In this document: positions 17,813 to 26,899 of the stretch, one piece after another
Layout: the number at the start of each line of letters is the position of its first letter
Position numbering within the stretch: position 1 is the first letter of the stretch
Source of the DNA: Rhizobiales bacterium 63-22
Lineage (GTDB): Bacteria; Pseudomonadota; Alphaproteobacteria; Rhizobiales; Rhizobiaceae
Assembly: GCA_001898995.1 (NCBI GenBank)
Contig: MKVZ01000006.1
Location: 83,641 to 147,640, forward strand
Direction: 5' to 3'
DNA length: 64,000 nt
Notes under the pieces: generated by a model
What the model was told of the DNA's origin: nothing
Databases searched by the model: none
Seen by the model: only the letters and a program-made list of their open reading frames with translations
Position numbers and translations under genes: made by a program

Positions 17813-17838
17813 ACGGCGCCCGAAATGGGCGCCGTTTC
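17813..17838 (+). terminator. Intrinsic terminator after the cysteine hydrolase
   Basis: GGCGCCC-GAAAT-GGGCGCC (17815-17833) followed by GTTTCACTTT. It would lower, not necessarily block, read-through into the transporter gene 50 nt further on. Confidence 0.65.
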
Positions 17839-17886
17839 ACTTTAGGCCGGCATCGAAAAGAAGATATCATCAGGGAGGAGACGAGC

Positions 17887-19233
17887 ATGATACAGACGAA
17901 CGAGGCTGATCCTGCAACCCTCAGAAAGGTGACGAGCGCTGCTGTCGCAGGCACGGTCATAGAATGGTTCGATTTCGCCATCTACGGCTTCACGGCCCCG
18001 ATTCTGGCGGTGACGTTCTTTCCAAAGGAAAATGAACTTGTCGGTCTGCTTCAGACCTTCGCCATCTTTGCTATTTCTTTCGCGCTTCGTCCCATCGGAG
18101 GGGCCTACTTCGGCATGATGGGGGATCGACTGGGCCGTAAGCGTGTCCTCGCCCTGACCGTCCTTCTGATGTCGATCAGCACCGTCGCCATTGGATTGCT
18201 ACCGGACTATCGGACGATCGGCATCTGGGCACCGGTTCTGTTGACGGTCGCGCGTTGTTTGCAGGGGTTTTCGGCCGGCGGCGAATATGCGGGGGCGGTC
18301 GCCTATGTCATCGAACATGCACCGATGCACCAGCGGTCGCGCTATTCTAGCTATATGCCAGCCTCAACTTTTGCATCCTTCGCCCTCGCGGCGATGTGCT
18401 CCTATCTGCTGACGGCCTCGCTGACGACGGAACAGATGCACGCTTGGGGTTGGCGCGTTTCGTTTCTGATCGCTGCGCCGCTTGGCATGGTTGCCCTCTA
18501 TATCCGGCACAGACTGGATGAAAGCCCGCTGTTTCAGAAGATCATGGATGCGCCGGCGCCCGAGCATAGTTCGCTGCGGCAGACCCTGCGCGAGCAATGG
18601 TTTCCCATGCTGCGGTTGGGTTGCTATATCAGCCTGACGGCGCTGTCGTTCTATATCTTCTCGACCTATATGACGAGCTTTCTGCGTACGGTGGTGGGAA
18701 TGCCCGCGGACAAAGTTTTGCTGAGTAACGTCGTGGCGCTGAGCGCGGCAGCGCTCGCCGCCCCGATCATCGGCAGGGTCTGCGATCGGATCGGACGACG
18801 CTCAACTATGGCCGCTTCGGCGCTGCTTCTGGGGTGCCTTGCCATTCCAGCTTATCAGGTGGCGTCTGACGGGACCGTCGTCTCCTCGATTTCGGCCCAG
18901 TTGATGCTCGCCCTGGGTGCGGTGACGGCAAACGTGGTAACGGCCGTTCTGTTATGTGAAGTCTTTCCAACGCGTGTTCGCTATACGGCTTCCGCTGTGA
19001 CCTACAACGTCGCCTATGCCGTTTTTGGAGGAACCGCGCCCTTTGTCGCGACGTGGTTGATCGCCTCGACTGGGGACCGTCTGGCCCCGGCGATCTACAT
19101 CACCGTCATCGCGGTGATCGCCTTTATCGTGACACTGTTTTCGCCCGAAACCGCCGGCCGTCCCTTTAGAGGGGTTGATCGTTCTGCGGATGAGGTGATC
19201 GTCGAACACCGTCGCTTCAAGTTTCATGCCTGA
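17887..19233 (+). CDS. MHS-family MFS transporter (metabolite:H+ symporter)
   Basis: Major facilitator of 448 residues with about twelve transmembrane segments. Typical MHS features are GTVIEWFDFAIYGF at the N-terminus and GDRLGRKRVLALT in the TM2-3 loop. Relatives carry dicarboxylates, shikimate, betaines or phthalate-like acids. Start 17887 (MIQTNEADPATLRK) is preceded by GGGAGGAG. Co-directional with the cysteine hydrolase, so it probably imports that enzyme's substrate. Confidence 0.9.
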   Translation: MIQTNEADPATLRKVTSAAVAGTVIEWFDFAIYGFTAPILAVTFFPKENELVGLLQTFAIFAISFALRPIGGAYFGMMGDRLGRKRVLALTVLLMSISTVAIGLLPDYRTIGIWAPVLLTVARCLQGFSAGGEYAGAVAYVIEHAPMHQRSRYSSYMPASTFASFALAAMCSYLLTASLTTEQMHAWGWRVSFLIAAPLGMVALYIRHRLDESPLFQKIMDAPAPEHSSLRQTLREQWFPMLRLGCYISLTALSFYIFSTYMTSFLRTVVGMPADKVLLSNVVALSAAALAAPIIGRVCDRIGRRSTMAASALLLGCLAIPAYQVASDGTVVSSISAQLMLALGAVTANVVTAVLLCEVFPTRVRYTASAVTYNVAYAVFGGTAPFVATWLIASTGDRLAPAIYITVIAVIAFIVTLFSPETAGRPFRGVDRSADEVIVEHRRFKFHA

Positions 19234-19238
19234 AAAAT

Positions 19239-19275
19239 GCTGTGGCGGTTCTCTGATGCCGCCACAGCGACTTTA
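19239..19275 (+). terminator. Hairpin terminator after the MHS transporter
   Basis: GCTGTGGCGG (19239-19248) pairs perfectly with CCGCCACAGC (19259-19268) over a 10-nt loop, followed by GACTTTAG. The T-tract is short. Confidence 0.6.
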
Positions 19276-19642
19276 GCCGAGATCGAGACGGGCATCGCCT
19301 GCGCTATCAGGATTGAGGCGGTGAAGAAACTGCGCCGGTGGCTGTTGACGGTGGAACACGTCATGCTCTTGGGCCATCGTCAGGGTAGATGATAAGGGCG
19401 ATCCACGAGGCGTGCAGGCCAGGCGGTTGTCTCCCGCTCTGCCACAGCCGGATGATGTATTTTCGGGTCTATCCGCGCGAGACATTGCTCTATCATCCCG
19501 CCGTTTCTACCGAGCGTGCATGATCTGCAAGATAGTCAATCAGTTCCTCCATCCAACACAGATACGCCGGAAGAGATTTCACTATGTCTCTTCCGTCTTT
19601 AAGTTCTGTAGCCTTAGCGAACACAAACGCTTATTCCAGTAT
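19276..19642. other. Gene-less interval between convergent transcription units
   Basis: About 370 nt without a convincing gene. A 70-codon open frame on the minus strand (19273-19485) has no family resemblance I can name and could be a degraded element end. The rest is of mixed composition, with an AT-rich patch near 19600-19650 that may serve as termination for the ABC operon. Confidence 0.5.
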
Positions 19643-20704
19643 CTATATATCGAGCAAGGCGATGCCCCGGCTGGCGAACCCCAGCGTAACCTCCATTGCG
19701 GGCTTTAAGATCGTATCGGTGGAATGGTCCACCACGAAGAAATTTCCAACGGTAGTCTCGACCTCATATTCAGTATGGTCGCCGAGATAGGCTGCGTGCT
19801 GGACAAAGCCTTCGAGACCACCGTGACGCCCGGCTTTGAGGGAAACCGAGCCCGGACGTATCGCTATCTTGGCGGGGCCGGGCTTCGCCTGCCGCGCTGG
19901 CACGCGGTGTTCGACGGACCCTATTCGCACCCGCGCGTTGCCTGCGTCTATTCCCAGTACCTCGCAATCGATGACGTTCGCCTCCCCCATGAAATCGGCA
20001 ATGAAGGCAGAGGCCGGAGCCTCATAAAGCTCGCGCGGCGCCCCGGACTGGGCAATCCGACCTTCCTTCATGACGATGATGCGGTCGGAAACCGCCAACG
20101 CCTCATCCTGATCGTGGGTGACATAGACGGCAGTGAAGCCGAGACGCTGTTGCAGATCACGAATATCAGTGCGTACCTTGCGCCGCAGCCTTGCGTCGAG
20201 ATTGGATAGCGGCTCATCGAGCAAAAGAACCTGCGGTTCCAGCACCAGCGCTCGTGCCACGGCCACACGTTGCTGTTGACCACCGGACAATTCCGCCGGA
20301 AGACGGTTGCCCATGCCGGCAAGGCCTACCAGCGCCAGCCCGTCCTCAGCCTTTTCCCGCGCTTCTTTTCGTGAAAGGCCCGACGATTCGAGACCATAAC
20401 CCACATTCTCGGCTGCGCTCATGTGCGGGAACAATGCGTAGGATTGGAACACCATCGACACATCACGCTCATTTGCGGGCAGCATGGTTACATCCTTACC
20501 GCCGATCAGAATCTTTCCGGCACTTGGATGTTCGAGACCAGCCAGCATGCGCAGCGTCGTTGTTTTGCCGCAACCCGAAGGGCCGAGCAGCGTTACCAGC
20601 GTCCCCGGTTCGATGGTTAGCGAAAGATCGGGAATGGCTGTGAAGCCGGTGAAAGTCTTGCGGACGTTCTGAAAAACGACCGATCCTGCCTTGATATTGT
20701 TCAT
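19643..20704 (-). CDS. ABC transporter ATP-binding protein (FbpC/AfuC/PotA type)
   Basis: Cytoplasmic ATPase of 353 residues. Walker A GPSGCGKTTT (about 41-50), Q-loop VFQSYALFP, signature LSGGQQQRVAVARAL, Walker B VLLLDEPLSNLD and THDQDEA are intact, and a TOBE domain fills the last 110 residues. It overlaps the permease stop by 4 nt. It powers the fused two-domain permease and family 1 binding protein next to it. Confidence 0.93.
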   Translation of the reverse strand: MNNIKAGSVVFQNVRKTFTGFTAIPDLSLTIEPGTLVTLLGPSGCGKTTTLRMLAGLEHPSAGKILIGGKDVTMLPANERDVSMVFQSYALFPHMSAAENVGYGLESSGLSRKEAREKAEDGLALVGLAGMGNRLPAELSGGQQQRVAVARALVLEPQVLLLDEPLSNLDARLRRKVRTDIRDLQQRLGFTAVYVTHDQDEALAVSDRIIVMKEGRIAQSGAPRELYEAPASAFIADFMGEANVIDCEVLGIDAGNARVRIGSVEHRVPARQAKPGPAKIAIRPGSVSLKAGRHGGLEGFVQHAAYLGDHTEYEVETTVGNFFVVDHSTDTILKPAMEVTLGFASRGIALLDI

Positions 20705-22944
20705 GCGGATTTCTCCTGGCCGAGGGGGGCAGACGCAGCGGAAGAACGGGAAACGCCGGCAATGCGGTTCTGACGACGCAGACGCCGTTCGCCGACGAGA
20801 AGCTGAAAGATAGCGATGACTACCATCATGACCACGATCAGCACCGAGGAATAGGCGATGGCCACACCATATTCGCCGTTCTCGACCAACCCGACGATAT
20901 AGGCGGTGGCCATATTGTATTGCGCCGAGACAAGGAAGATCACCGCGCTGATCGAAGTGATGGCGCGCACGAAAGAATAGACCAGCGCCGCGGTAATGGC
21001 CGGACGCAGCAAAGGCAGGATCACCTTGCGAATGGTACGCGCGCTGTTGGCGCGCAGGGTCAGCGACGCCTCATCCAGGCTTTTGTCGAGTTGGCTCATT
21101 GCCGCGATTCCGCCGCGTACGCCTACCGGCATATTGCGGAATACGAAGCAGAATACCAGGATCAGCGCCGTTCCTGTCATTTCCAGCGGCGGAAGGTTGA
21201 ACGCCATTACATAGCTGATGCCGATCACGGTGCCCGGAATGGCGAAACTCATCATCAGCGCGAACTCGAACAGGTTCTTGCCGGTAAACTTCTGCCGGAC
21301 GATGAGATATGCCGACAGAAGACCGACCAGCGCGGTCAGCGGTGCCGAGATAAGCGCGATCTCCATCGTCGTCCAGAACGAGTTCCACGCTACACCGGTC
21401 CATTCAAGCCCATTGGCACCGTAGCTGATGCCGAAGGCATGGGCGTAATGATCCAGCGTCAGCGTGTTGTCGAGGCCCCACGTGCGCACGAATCCGCCGA
21501 CAAGGATCATGCCGTAGATGACGAGTGTGAACAGGCCCCACGGAATAACGATGGCATGTAGCGCGATGGATAGCCCTTTCGGCAGCGGGATATGCGCGCC
21601 GCTGTCGCCCTTGCCAGTCACGGTGGAGAAATTCTTGCCCGACAGCCAGAGACGCTGGATGAGAAAAGCCGAGAGGGTGAAAACGAGCAGCACGACCGCA
21701 AGCGCAGCGGCACGGGAAGGATTGTTCTCCGCACCGACGACAGCGAAGAATATCTCCGTCGACAGAACACCGTGGCTGCCGCCGAGTACCATGGGGTTGC
21801 CGAAGTCCGCCATGCTTTCGATGAAGGCGATCAGGAAAGCGTTGGCGAGTCCCGGCTTCATGAGAGGCAGCGAAACCCGGAAAAAGGTACGCCAGCGGCC
21901 GGCCCGCAATGTCTGTGATGCCTCCTCCATTGATGGGCTGACGCCCTCGACCACGCCGATCAGCACCAGGAAGGAAATCGGGGTAAAGGAAAGCACCTGC
22001 GCGATCCAGATACCGATGAGGCCGTAAAGCCAGCGTCCCGGCTCGATGCCAAGAAACGACGCAAATGCCTGCGTCACCACGCCTGCCCGCCCGAAAAGAA
22101 GCGTCAGCGCAAGGCCGATCACGAAGGGTGGTGTGATGATCGGCAATACGGTGAGCAGCCGCAAGCCCTTCTTGAAAGGAAAGCGCGTGCGCGTCGCAAT
22201 CAGTGCAAAGGCGAGGCCGAGAAGCGTAGCACCGGAGGCAGTAAGGATCGCCAGCCATAGTGTACGCCACGCCACGCCGCAGCTTTCTCCTCCGGTCAGG
22301 CAACCGAGCGTCCACACCGAGGGATCGTGCAGATTGTTGATGAAGCCGGATGGATCAAAGGAACCGTCCGCCGTCTGCATACCGCCAATGAACATGCTGG
22401 CGATGGGATAAAGGACGAATACCGTCACCAGAAAGGCCAGCAGCGTGACCGCGCTCACCATGAAGGCGTCACCGCGCATTACGCCGCGTTCGGCAAGACC
22501 GAAGGCGAAGAGCAGAACGAACACTACCGCCAACAATACAGCGCCGGCACCCATGGAAGGCTGTCCGCTGGCGAGTGGCCCGAACAGCGTCTCGCTGATC
22601 GTCCAGTTCCAGCCGTTGAAGCCGATGGCAAGGCCTTGTGTGGCCAGAAAGATCACGCCCGCTGCGCCGGCGACGGCAAGCACCCCGCCGCGCTGCATTG
22701 GATTGCTCAACAAGCGTCCAACTCCCGCCACAACCAGCAGCAATGGCACGACGATCAGCCACGGATGTCCGTAGATAGCGATTTGCAAGAGACCGGGCGC
22801 GGTTTCCGCTGCCGACAGGAAGCCCGAAAGCCAGCCCATGGCGAAAAAGCCATCCTCGATCCGATACCACGGCATAAGGATCAGCGCCGCGATGCCCAGA
22901 CCCAGAACGATATCAAGCCTGCGATTGCCATGCTTCATGGCCAA
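20701..22944 (-). CDS. Fused two-domain ABC permease (FbpB/AfuB type)
   Basis: Inner-membrane permease of 747 residues made of two binding-protein-dependent permease modules in one chain. Each has its EAA loop that contacts the ATPase: EASQTLRAGRWRTFF (about residue 340) and EASLTLRANSARTIR (about 645). An extra hydrophobic N-terminal part of about 160 residues precedes the first module. Such fusions occur in iron(III) and hexose-phosphate importers. Here the neighbouring phosphoesterase and RpiR regulator favour a phosphorylated organic substrate. Confidence 0.92.
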   Translation of the reverse strand: MAMKHGNRRLDIVLGLGIAALILMPWYRIEDGFFAMGWLSGFLSAAETAPGLLQIAIYGHPWLIVVPLLLVVAGVGRLLSNPMQRGGVLAVAGAAGVIFLATQGLAIGFNGWNWTISETLFGPLASGQPSMGAGAVLLAVVFVLLFAFGLAERGVMRGDAFMVSAVTLLAFLVTVFVLYPIASMFIGGMQTADGSFDPSGFINNLHDPSVWTLGCLTGGESCGVAWRTLWLAILTASGATLLGLAFALIATRTRFPFKKGLRLLTVLPIITPPFVIGLALTLLFGRAGVVTQAFASFLGIEPGRWLYGLIGIWIAQVLSFTPISFLVLIGVVEGVSPSMEEASQTLRAGRWRTFFRVSLPLMKPGLANAFLIAFIESMADFGNPMVLGGSHGVLSTEIFFAVVGAENNPSRAAALAVVLLVFTLSAFLIQRLWLSGKNFSTVTGKGDSGAHIPLPKGLSIALHAIVIPWGLFTLVIYGMILVGGFVRTWGLDNTLTLDHYAHAFGISYGANGLEWTGVAWNSFWTTMEIALISAPLTALVGLLSAYLIVRQKFTGKNLFEFALMMSFAIPGTVIGISYVMAFNLPPLEMTGTALILVFCFVFRNMPVGVRGGIAAMSQLDKSLDEASLTLRANSARTIRKVILPLLRPAITAALVYSFVRAITSISAVIFLVSAQYNMATAYIVGLVENGEYGVAIAYSSVLIVVMMVVIAIFQLLVGERRLRRQNRIAGVSRSSAASAPLGQEKSA

Positions 22945-23020
22945 CCTCGCTGTTTATAACGTGATTGCGAAGGTGGCGGCCGGTATGCGAGCCGGCCGTC
23001 CAACCTGGAGAACGCTGCTA

Positions 23021-24049
23021 TTATTGCGCCTTGGCGCCGATCTCGTCCGTCCAGCGTTTCAACAGATGGCTCCGCATCCGTGCCGCACCGAAGCGGGCGC
23101 CGTCATAGTTGAACGTCTTTCCGATCAGCATATTCTTGACTGCCTCAGGAACGGTAGCCTTGGTATTAGACGGCATGCTGTACATCTTCGCCTGACCGGC
23201 CATGGACTGTGCTTCCGGTGACAGCGCCCATTCGATCCATTTCTTTGCCGCATCCATGTGGCGGGCACCCTTGACGATGCCGACGGCCGCCACCTGAAAA
23301 GCCGTGCCCTCGCAAGGTGAAACGCTTTTCAACGGAAAGCCCTCATCGATCAACGCCAGAATATCGTGCGAAAAGGCGATGGCGATGCCGGTTTCGCCCC
23401 GTGCCGCCGCCTTGACCGGTGCGGAACCGGACTTCGGATAGGCCGACACATTGGCATTCAGCTTTTTAAGATAGTCGAAGGCGGGATCCTCACCCATCAA
23501 TTGCACAATAGTGGCGAGTGCAAAATAGGCCGTTCCCGCGGAGTTGGGATTTGCGACCTGTACCTCGCCCTTATATTCCGGCTTGGCCAGATCAGCCCAG
23601 CAGGCCGGGGGCTGCAAACCCTTCTCCTTGAGAATCTTTTCGTTGTAGGCAAAACCGATGGCGCTGCTTTCCGTCGCGACCGAACGATAATTTGTGATTT
23701 CGGCCTGATGCTGTGCCCATGGGTGGAGATCGGCCATCTGCGGCGACTTGTATTCGGCGAGCAGTCCCTCTTGCGCGGCCTGCACATAGGTATCGCCCGA
23801 ACCGCCCCACCAGACGTCCGACTTGGGATTGCGCGCTTCGGCCCGAATGCGGGCATAGGCCTCACCGGCAGAAAGCCGTACGGCATTGACCTTGATACCG
23901 GTCTTCTCCTCAAACTTCTGCACCATCAGTTCGCACCACTTGACGTCTGGGCTGCAAAGCAGATTTAGTTCTTCCGCCTGTGCGGCAATTGACGACAGGC
24001 CGAGGCCGAACAGGCATGCGGCCAGCACCTTGAGCTTGAATAAGGGCAT
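23021..24049 (-). CDS. Family 1 extracellular substrate-binding protein (AfuA/FbpA-like)
   Basis: Periplasmic binding protein of 342 residues. A signal peptide with core LAACLFGLGLSSIAAQA is cleaved near residue 25. The conserved segment DVWWGGSGDTYVQAAQEGLL resembles AfuA/AfuA-like proteins. The adjacent tyrosine pair that binds iron in FbpA was not seen, which argues against a ferric-iron role. It lies 76 nt before the permease gene and 23 nt after the phosphoesterase gene. Ligand is inferred to be a sugar phosphate or another organophosphate. Confidence 0.88.
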   Translation of the reverse strand: MPLFKLKVLAACLFGLGLSSIAAQAEELNLLCSPDVKWCELMVQKFEEKTGIKVNAVRLSAGEAYARIRAEARNPKSDVWWGGSGDTYVQAAQEGLLAEYKSPQMADLHPWAQHQAEITNYRSVATESSAIGFAYNEKILKEKGLQPPACWADLAKPEYKGEVQVANPNSAGTAYFALATIVQLMGEDPAFDYLKKLNANVSAYPKSGSAPVKAAARGETGIAIAFSHDILALIDEGFPLKSVSPCEGTAFQVAAVGIVKGARHMDAAKKWIEWALSPEAQSMAGQAKMYSMPSNTKATVPEAVKNMLIGKTFNYDGARFGAARMRSHLLKRWTDEIGAKAQ

Positions 24050-24072
24050 TCTCTCCTCCTTAGGTTATCTTT

Positions 24073-25728
24073 TCAGGCGGCGTGGCGGCCATCTCCCTTT
24101 GCGACGATGCGCCAGTTCCGGTCGAATCTGATGTGCCGGAAATCCTCCTTGTCGAAATGGCGTGCGAACATGCGCAGCAGCGTGGCCGCAAGTCCCTGCG
24201 CCTCCGCCGGCATGCATATTGCGCTCAACGCCTCGAAAACGCGGCGTTCGGTGTTCGGCATTTCCCGCCGCCAGGCAGCGTTATGGCGCACGATATAGAT
24301 CGCCTCCATCAGACGCATGGCCGGGATATTCCCGAGTTCTGTCATCATATCCGCTGCAAGCGGGGGTTCGGTGGGAGCCACGGCTTCGCGCAACAGATCG
24401 GCGAGCGTCATGCGGCCGATCGCCTCCCGTGCTTCCGTTGTCCATTCCCTGGCAAAGAAGCGGTGCCGAGCCACTTCACGCAGATGCCGGATGGCGAAAT
24501 GGTCGAAATCGGTCGAATTCAGCAGATCGCCCACATCGAGGCCGGAATACTTCACCTCACGGCGATAGGCGGCAAGAATAGCCGTATTCGTTTCAAGCCC
24601 GCTGATACGGACGGTCTCCAGATCCGCGCCACCGTCGTGCAGCGACAGAAGGCGATAACCACCCGGATAGCCGGCCGTCGACGGAACCGCGACATTGATG
24701 AGGGATTCATGGCACGAGACATTGTCGATGTGGAGGTGGCCACTGAAATGCAGTCGAAGGCCTGCCTGCGCCAGAATGGCGGAGGTAGCATGATGCGGCG
24801 TGCGACGCACGAAGATCGTCGATCCGAACAAGCGGTTCTCGTCTTCATACGTACCGTCGAAGGGATCGACGGCCGGATAATGGGCGAAGGAAATCAACCT
24901 TTTGCCCTGTGCATCTGCACGGCTGGCGACGTCCGCGATCCATTCGATCAAATAGGGTCGATGCTTCACCAGTGCATTGTAGCCGGCATCGGTGCTGTCA
25001 TCGAATTCGTCCTCGGCGCGTGCGAATGCCTCGCCGTCACGCGGAACGAAGACATTCGCATCAATCGCAAGCAGCCAAACCCCGCGCACCGGTTCCACCA
25101 GGTAGGAGGCATCGATAAAGCTTCGCAGATTGTGCCCGTCTGGCGAAGCGACCTTATATTGCCGGTCTTTCAGGACATCCGACAAGCCGAACGGAGTCTC
25201 CCAATGGAGATCGCCCTCGCGGCGAAAGAAGCCAAGAGCGTGCGGTAGACCATCGGCATAGGCACGGCAGCGCATTGCTGGATTGAAAACCAGATGATCG
25301 CCGACATCTTCGCGCATGCCGGAAACGCGAAAACTCGTACCATCGGCCAGCAGGAAATCGCGCTCAAGATTGCGGCCGCTATAACCGTAAACATCGTGAT
25401 TACCGACTGTCGAATAGAAGCGTATCCCGAAACGATCCGTATAGTCGTCCATAAGGGCCAGCGAGGCCGCAACGCTCTCATCCTGTCCGTCATCGGAATA
25501 ATCGCCAACGACAATCACATGGCGCACACCGCGCCGGGCTATATCCTCCAGGACCGCGCGAAAATTCATTTCGCTTTCATTGTAAAGCCTGGTGGACTGA
25601 ACCGTATCGGAAAGTGTTCGCAGTTCCATTCCATCCGGCAGACACTCTTCTGCAATCCGGCCAGCGCGGTAGTTCCCATGCACATTGTGCAGATGCGGAT
25701 CGGCTATGACGGCGAAACTCTCCCGCAT
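24073..25728 (-). CDS. Metallophosphoesterase (calcineurin-like)
   Basis: Phosphoesterase of 551 residues, larger than most of its family. All five metal motifs appear: ADPHLHN, VVGDYSDDGQ, VGNHDVYG, SFAHYP and FSGHLHID. No signal peptide, so it acts in the cytoplasm. The C-terminal 200 residues are not recognised. The start at 25728 (MRESFAVIAD) puts DxH near the N-terminus as usual; upstream codons are AT-rich promoter sequence. First gene of the ABC operon and divergent from RpiR. It probably dephosphorylates or cleaves the imported ester. Confidence 0.88.
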   Translation of the reverse strand: MRESFAVIADPHLHNVHGNYRAGRIAEECLPDGMELRTLSDTVQSTRLYNESEMNFRAVLEDIARRGVRHVIVVGDYSDDGQDESVAASLALMDDYTDRFGIRFYSTVGNHDVYGYSGRNLERDFLLADGTSFRVSGMREDVGDHLVFNPAMRCRAYADGLPHALGFFRREGDLHWETPFGLSDVLKDRQYKVASPDGHNLRSFIDASYLVEPVRGVWLLAIDANVFVPRDGEAFARAEDEFDDSTDAGYNALVKHRPYLIEWIADVASRADAQGKRLISFAHYPAVDPFDGTYEDENRLFGSTIFVRRTPHHATSAILAQAGLRLHFSGHLHIDNVSCHESLINVAVPSTAGYPGGYRLLSLHDGGADLETVRISGLETNTAILAAYRREVKYSGLDVGDLLNSTDFDHFAIRHLREVARHRFFAREWTTEAREAIGRMTLADLLREAVAPTEPPLAADMMTELGNIPAMRLMEAIYIVRHNAAWRREMPNTERRVFEALSAICMPAEAQGLAATLLRMFARHFDKEDFRHIRFDRNWRIVAKGDGRHAA

Positions 25729-25868
25729 TCCCCTTCCCTCCCTTTCCGCCGGAAGAATAGACAAAAATCTACAAATGTAAATACGAATATAGAAAATCTT
25801 CAAACATGGACAAATCGCATCGAAACCGGATAGAAATATCGGACCGGTAACCGAACGGATCAGACACA
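25729..25868. promoter_or_regulatory. Divergent promoter region of phosphoesterase-ABC operon and rpiR-like gene
   Basis: A 140-nt gap, strongly AT-rich from 25755 to 25810. It contains TACAAATGTA (a short dyad) and CCGGATAGAAATATCGG (an imperfect dyad), either of which could bind the RpiR protein. No single operator is certain. Confidence 0.45.
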
Positions 25869-26681
25869 TTGCAGCATCCTTCCATCCTCGAACGCATGCG
25901 AGAGTCCCTTGCCACGCTGTCGCGTACAGAACGGCGTGTGGCCGAACTTATCCTCAGCCGTCCGCACGCGGTTCTTTCATGGTCGATCACGGAAATGTCG
26001 AAGCTGGCGGAAACGAGCGATCCTTCGGTGATCCGCCTGTGCCGGCGACTTGGATGCAACGGCTTTCCGGCGCTGAAGCTCGAACTGGCACAGGCGCTTG
26101 CTGCTGCCCAGCAACAACCGCGCCGGCGGACGCTGGCACACGGCGACGATCCTGTCGAAGCTATGATGAACGATGTTCTGGAACGCAGTGAAGAAGCCCT
26201 GCGCAATGCTCGCACCGATATGCAGCCTGTAGCGGTGGCGCGTGCTGCCGAGACGCTGGCGAAAGCACGGCGTATCGAGATTTACGGGCTGGGTGCCTCC
26301 GGCTTTCTTGCATTGGAGGCGCAGTATCGCCTGTCGCTTCTAGGGTTGGCAACCGTTGCCTATGCCGACCCGCTCGTGCAGGGATCTACCGCCCCATTGC
26401 TTGGAAAGAACGACGTCGTATTCGCCATCTCCTTTTCCGGCCTGACGCAATACCTCGTGGAAACTGTGTCACTCGCTAAAAGCTCCGGGGCAAAGGTAGT
26501 ATCGCTCTCACCCACAGGTTCGCCTATCGCGAATCTGGCCGACACGAATATCGCGCTCAACGCCTACCGCAAATCGGACAACTTTCTCGCATCGCCACCC
26601 GCGCGTCTGGCCATGCATATGGTTCTGGACGTGCTTTGCCTGGCAATCGTCGAGCAGATGTCAGCGATAGAAAAACAATAA
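25869..26681 (+). CDS. RpiR-family transcriptional regulator (HTH + SIS)
   Basis: Regulator of 270 residues. The N-terminal HTH_6 domain (about 1-77) includes LSRTERRVAELIL and SDPSVIRLCRRLG; the SIS sugar-phosphate-binding domain (about 115-250) includes EIYGLGASGFLA and FAISFSGLTQYL. A TTG at 25869 is taken as start because the family helix (SILERMRESLATLS) is then complete; ATG 25896 is an alternative. Divergent from the phosphoesterase-ABC operon it presumably represses, with a phosphorylated sugar as effector. Confidence 0.9.
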   Translation: MQHPSILERMRESLATLSRTERRVAELILSRPHAVLSWSITEMSKLAETSDPSVIRLCRRLGCNGFPALKLELAQALAAAQQQPRRRTLAHGDDPVEAMMNDVLERSEEALRNARTDMQPVAVARAAETLAKARRIEIYGLGASGFLALEAQYRLSLLGLATVAYADPLVQGSTAPLLGKNDVVFAISFSGLTQYLVETVSLAKSSGAKVVSLSPTGSPIANLADTNIALNAYRKSDNFLASPPARLAMHMVLDVLCLAIVEQMSAIEKQ

Positions 26682-26899
26682 CCCTCGAGCGCATCACTGG
26701 AAGATTTTCACCAGAGGCCGCATCGCCGGTCATATCCGGCGACACTTCCAGAGCGGCTTCAGGCTGTTGCTGTGGGATACATGCCCTCCGATATGCCGGT
26801 GGAAGTTCGCCGATTCCCGCTTCGCTCGTGATGAAGCCGTACGCTCGCCCTACCCTGCCTATCGTGCGAGGGACGCATCGGCGGGAAAGTACGATATCT

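Noticed and set aside
19273..19485. 70-codon minus-strand frame ending NPDSAGDARLDLG
   Set aside because: Could be an element end, but no known family was recognised, so no gene is called.
26682..26899. Open frame running from the RpiR gene end to about 26950
   Set aside because: Convergent 218-nt gap between two solid genes; no start signal or family resemblance.
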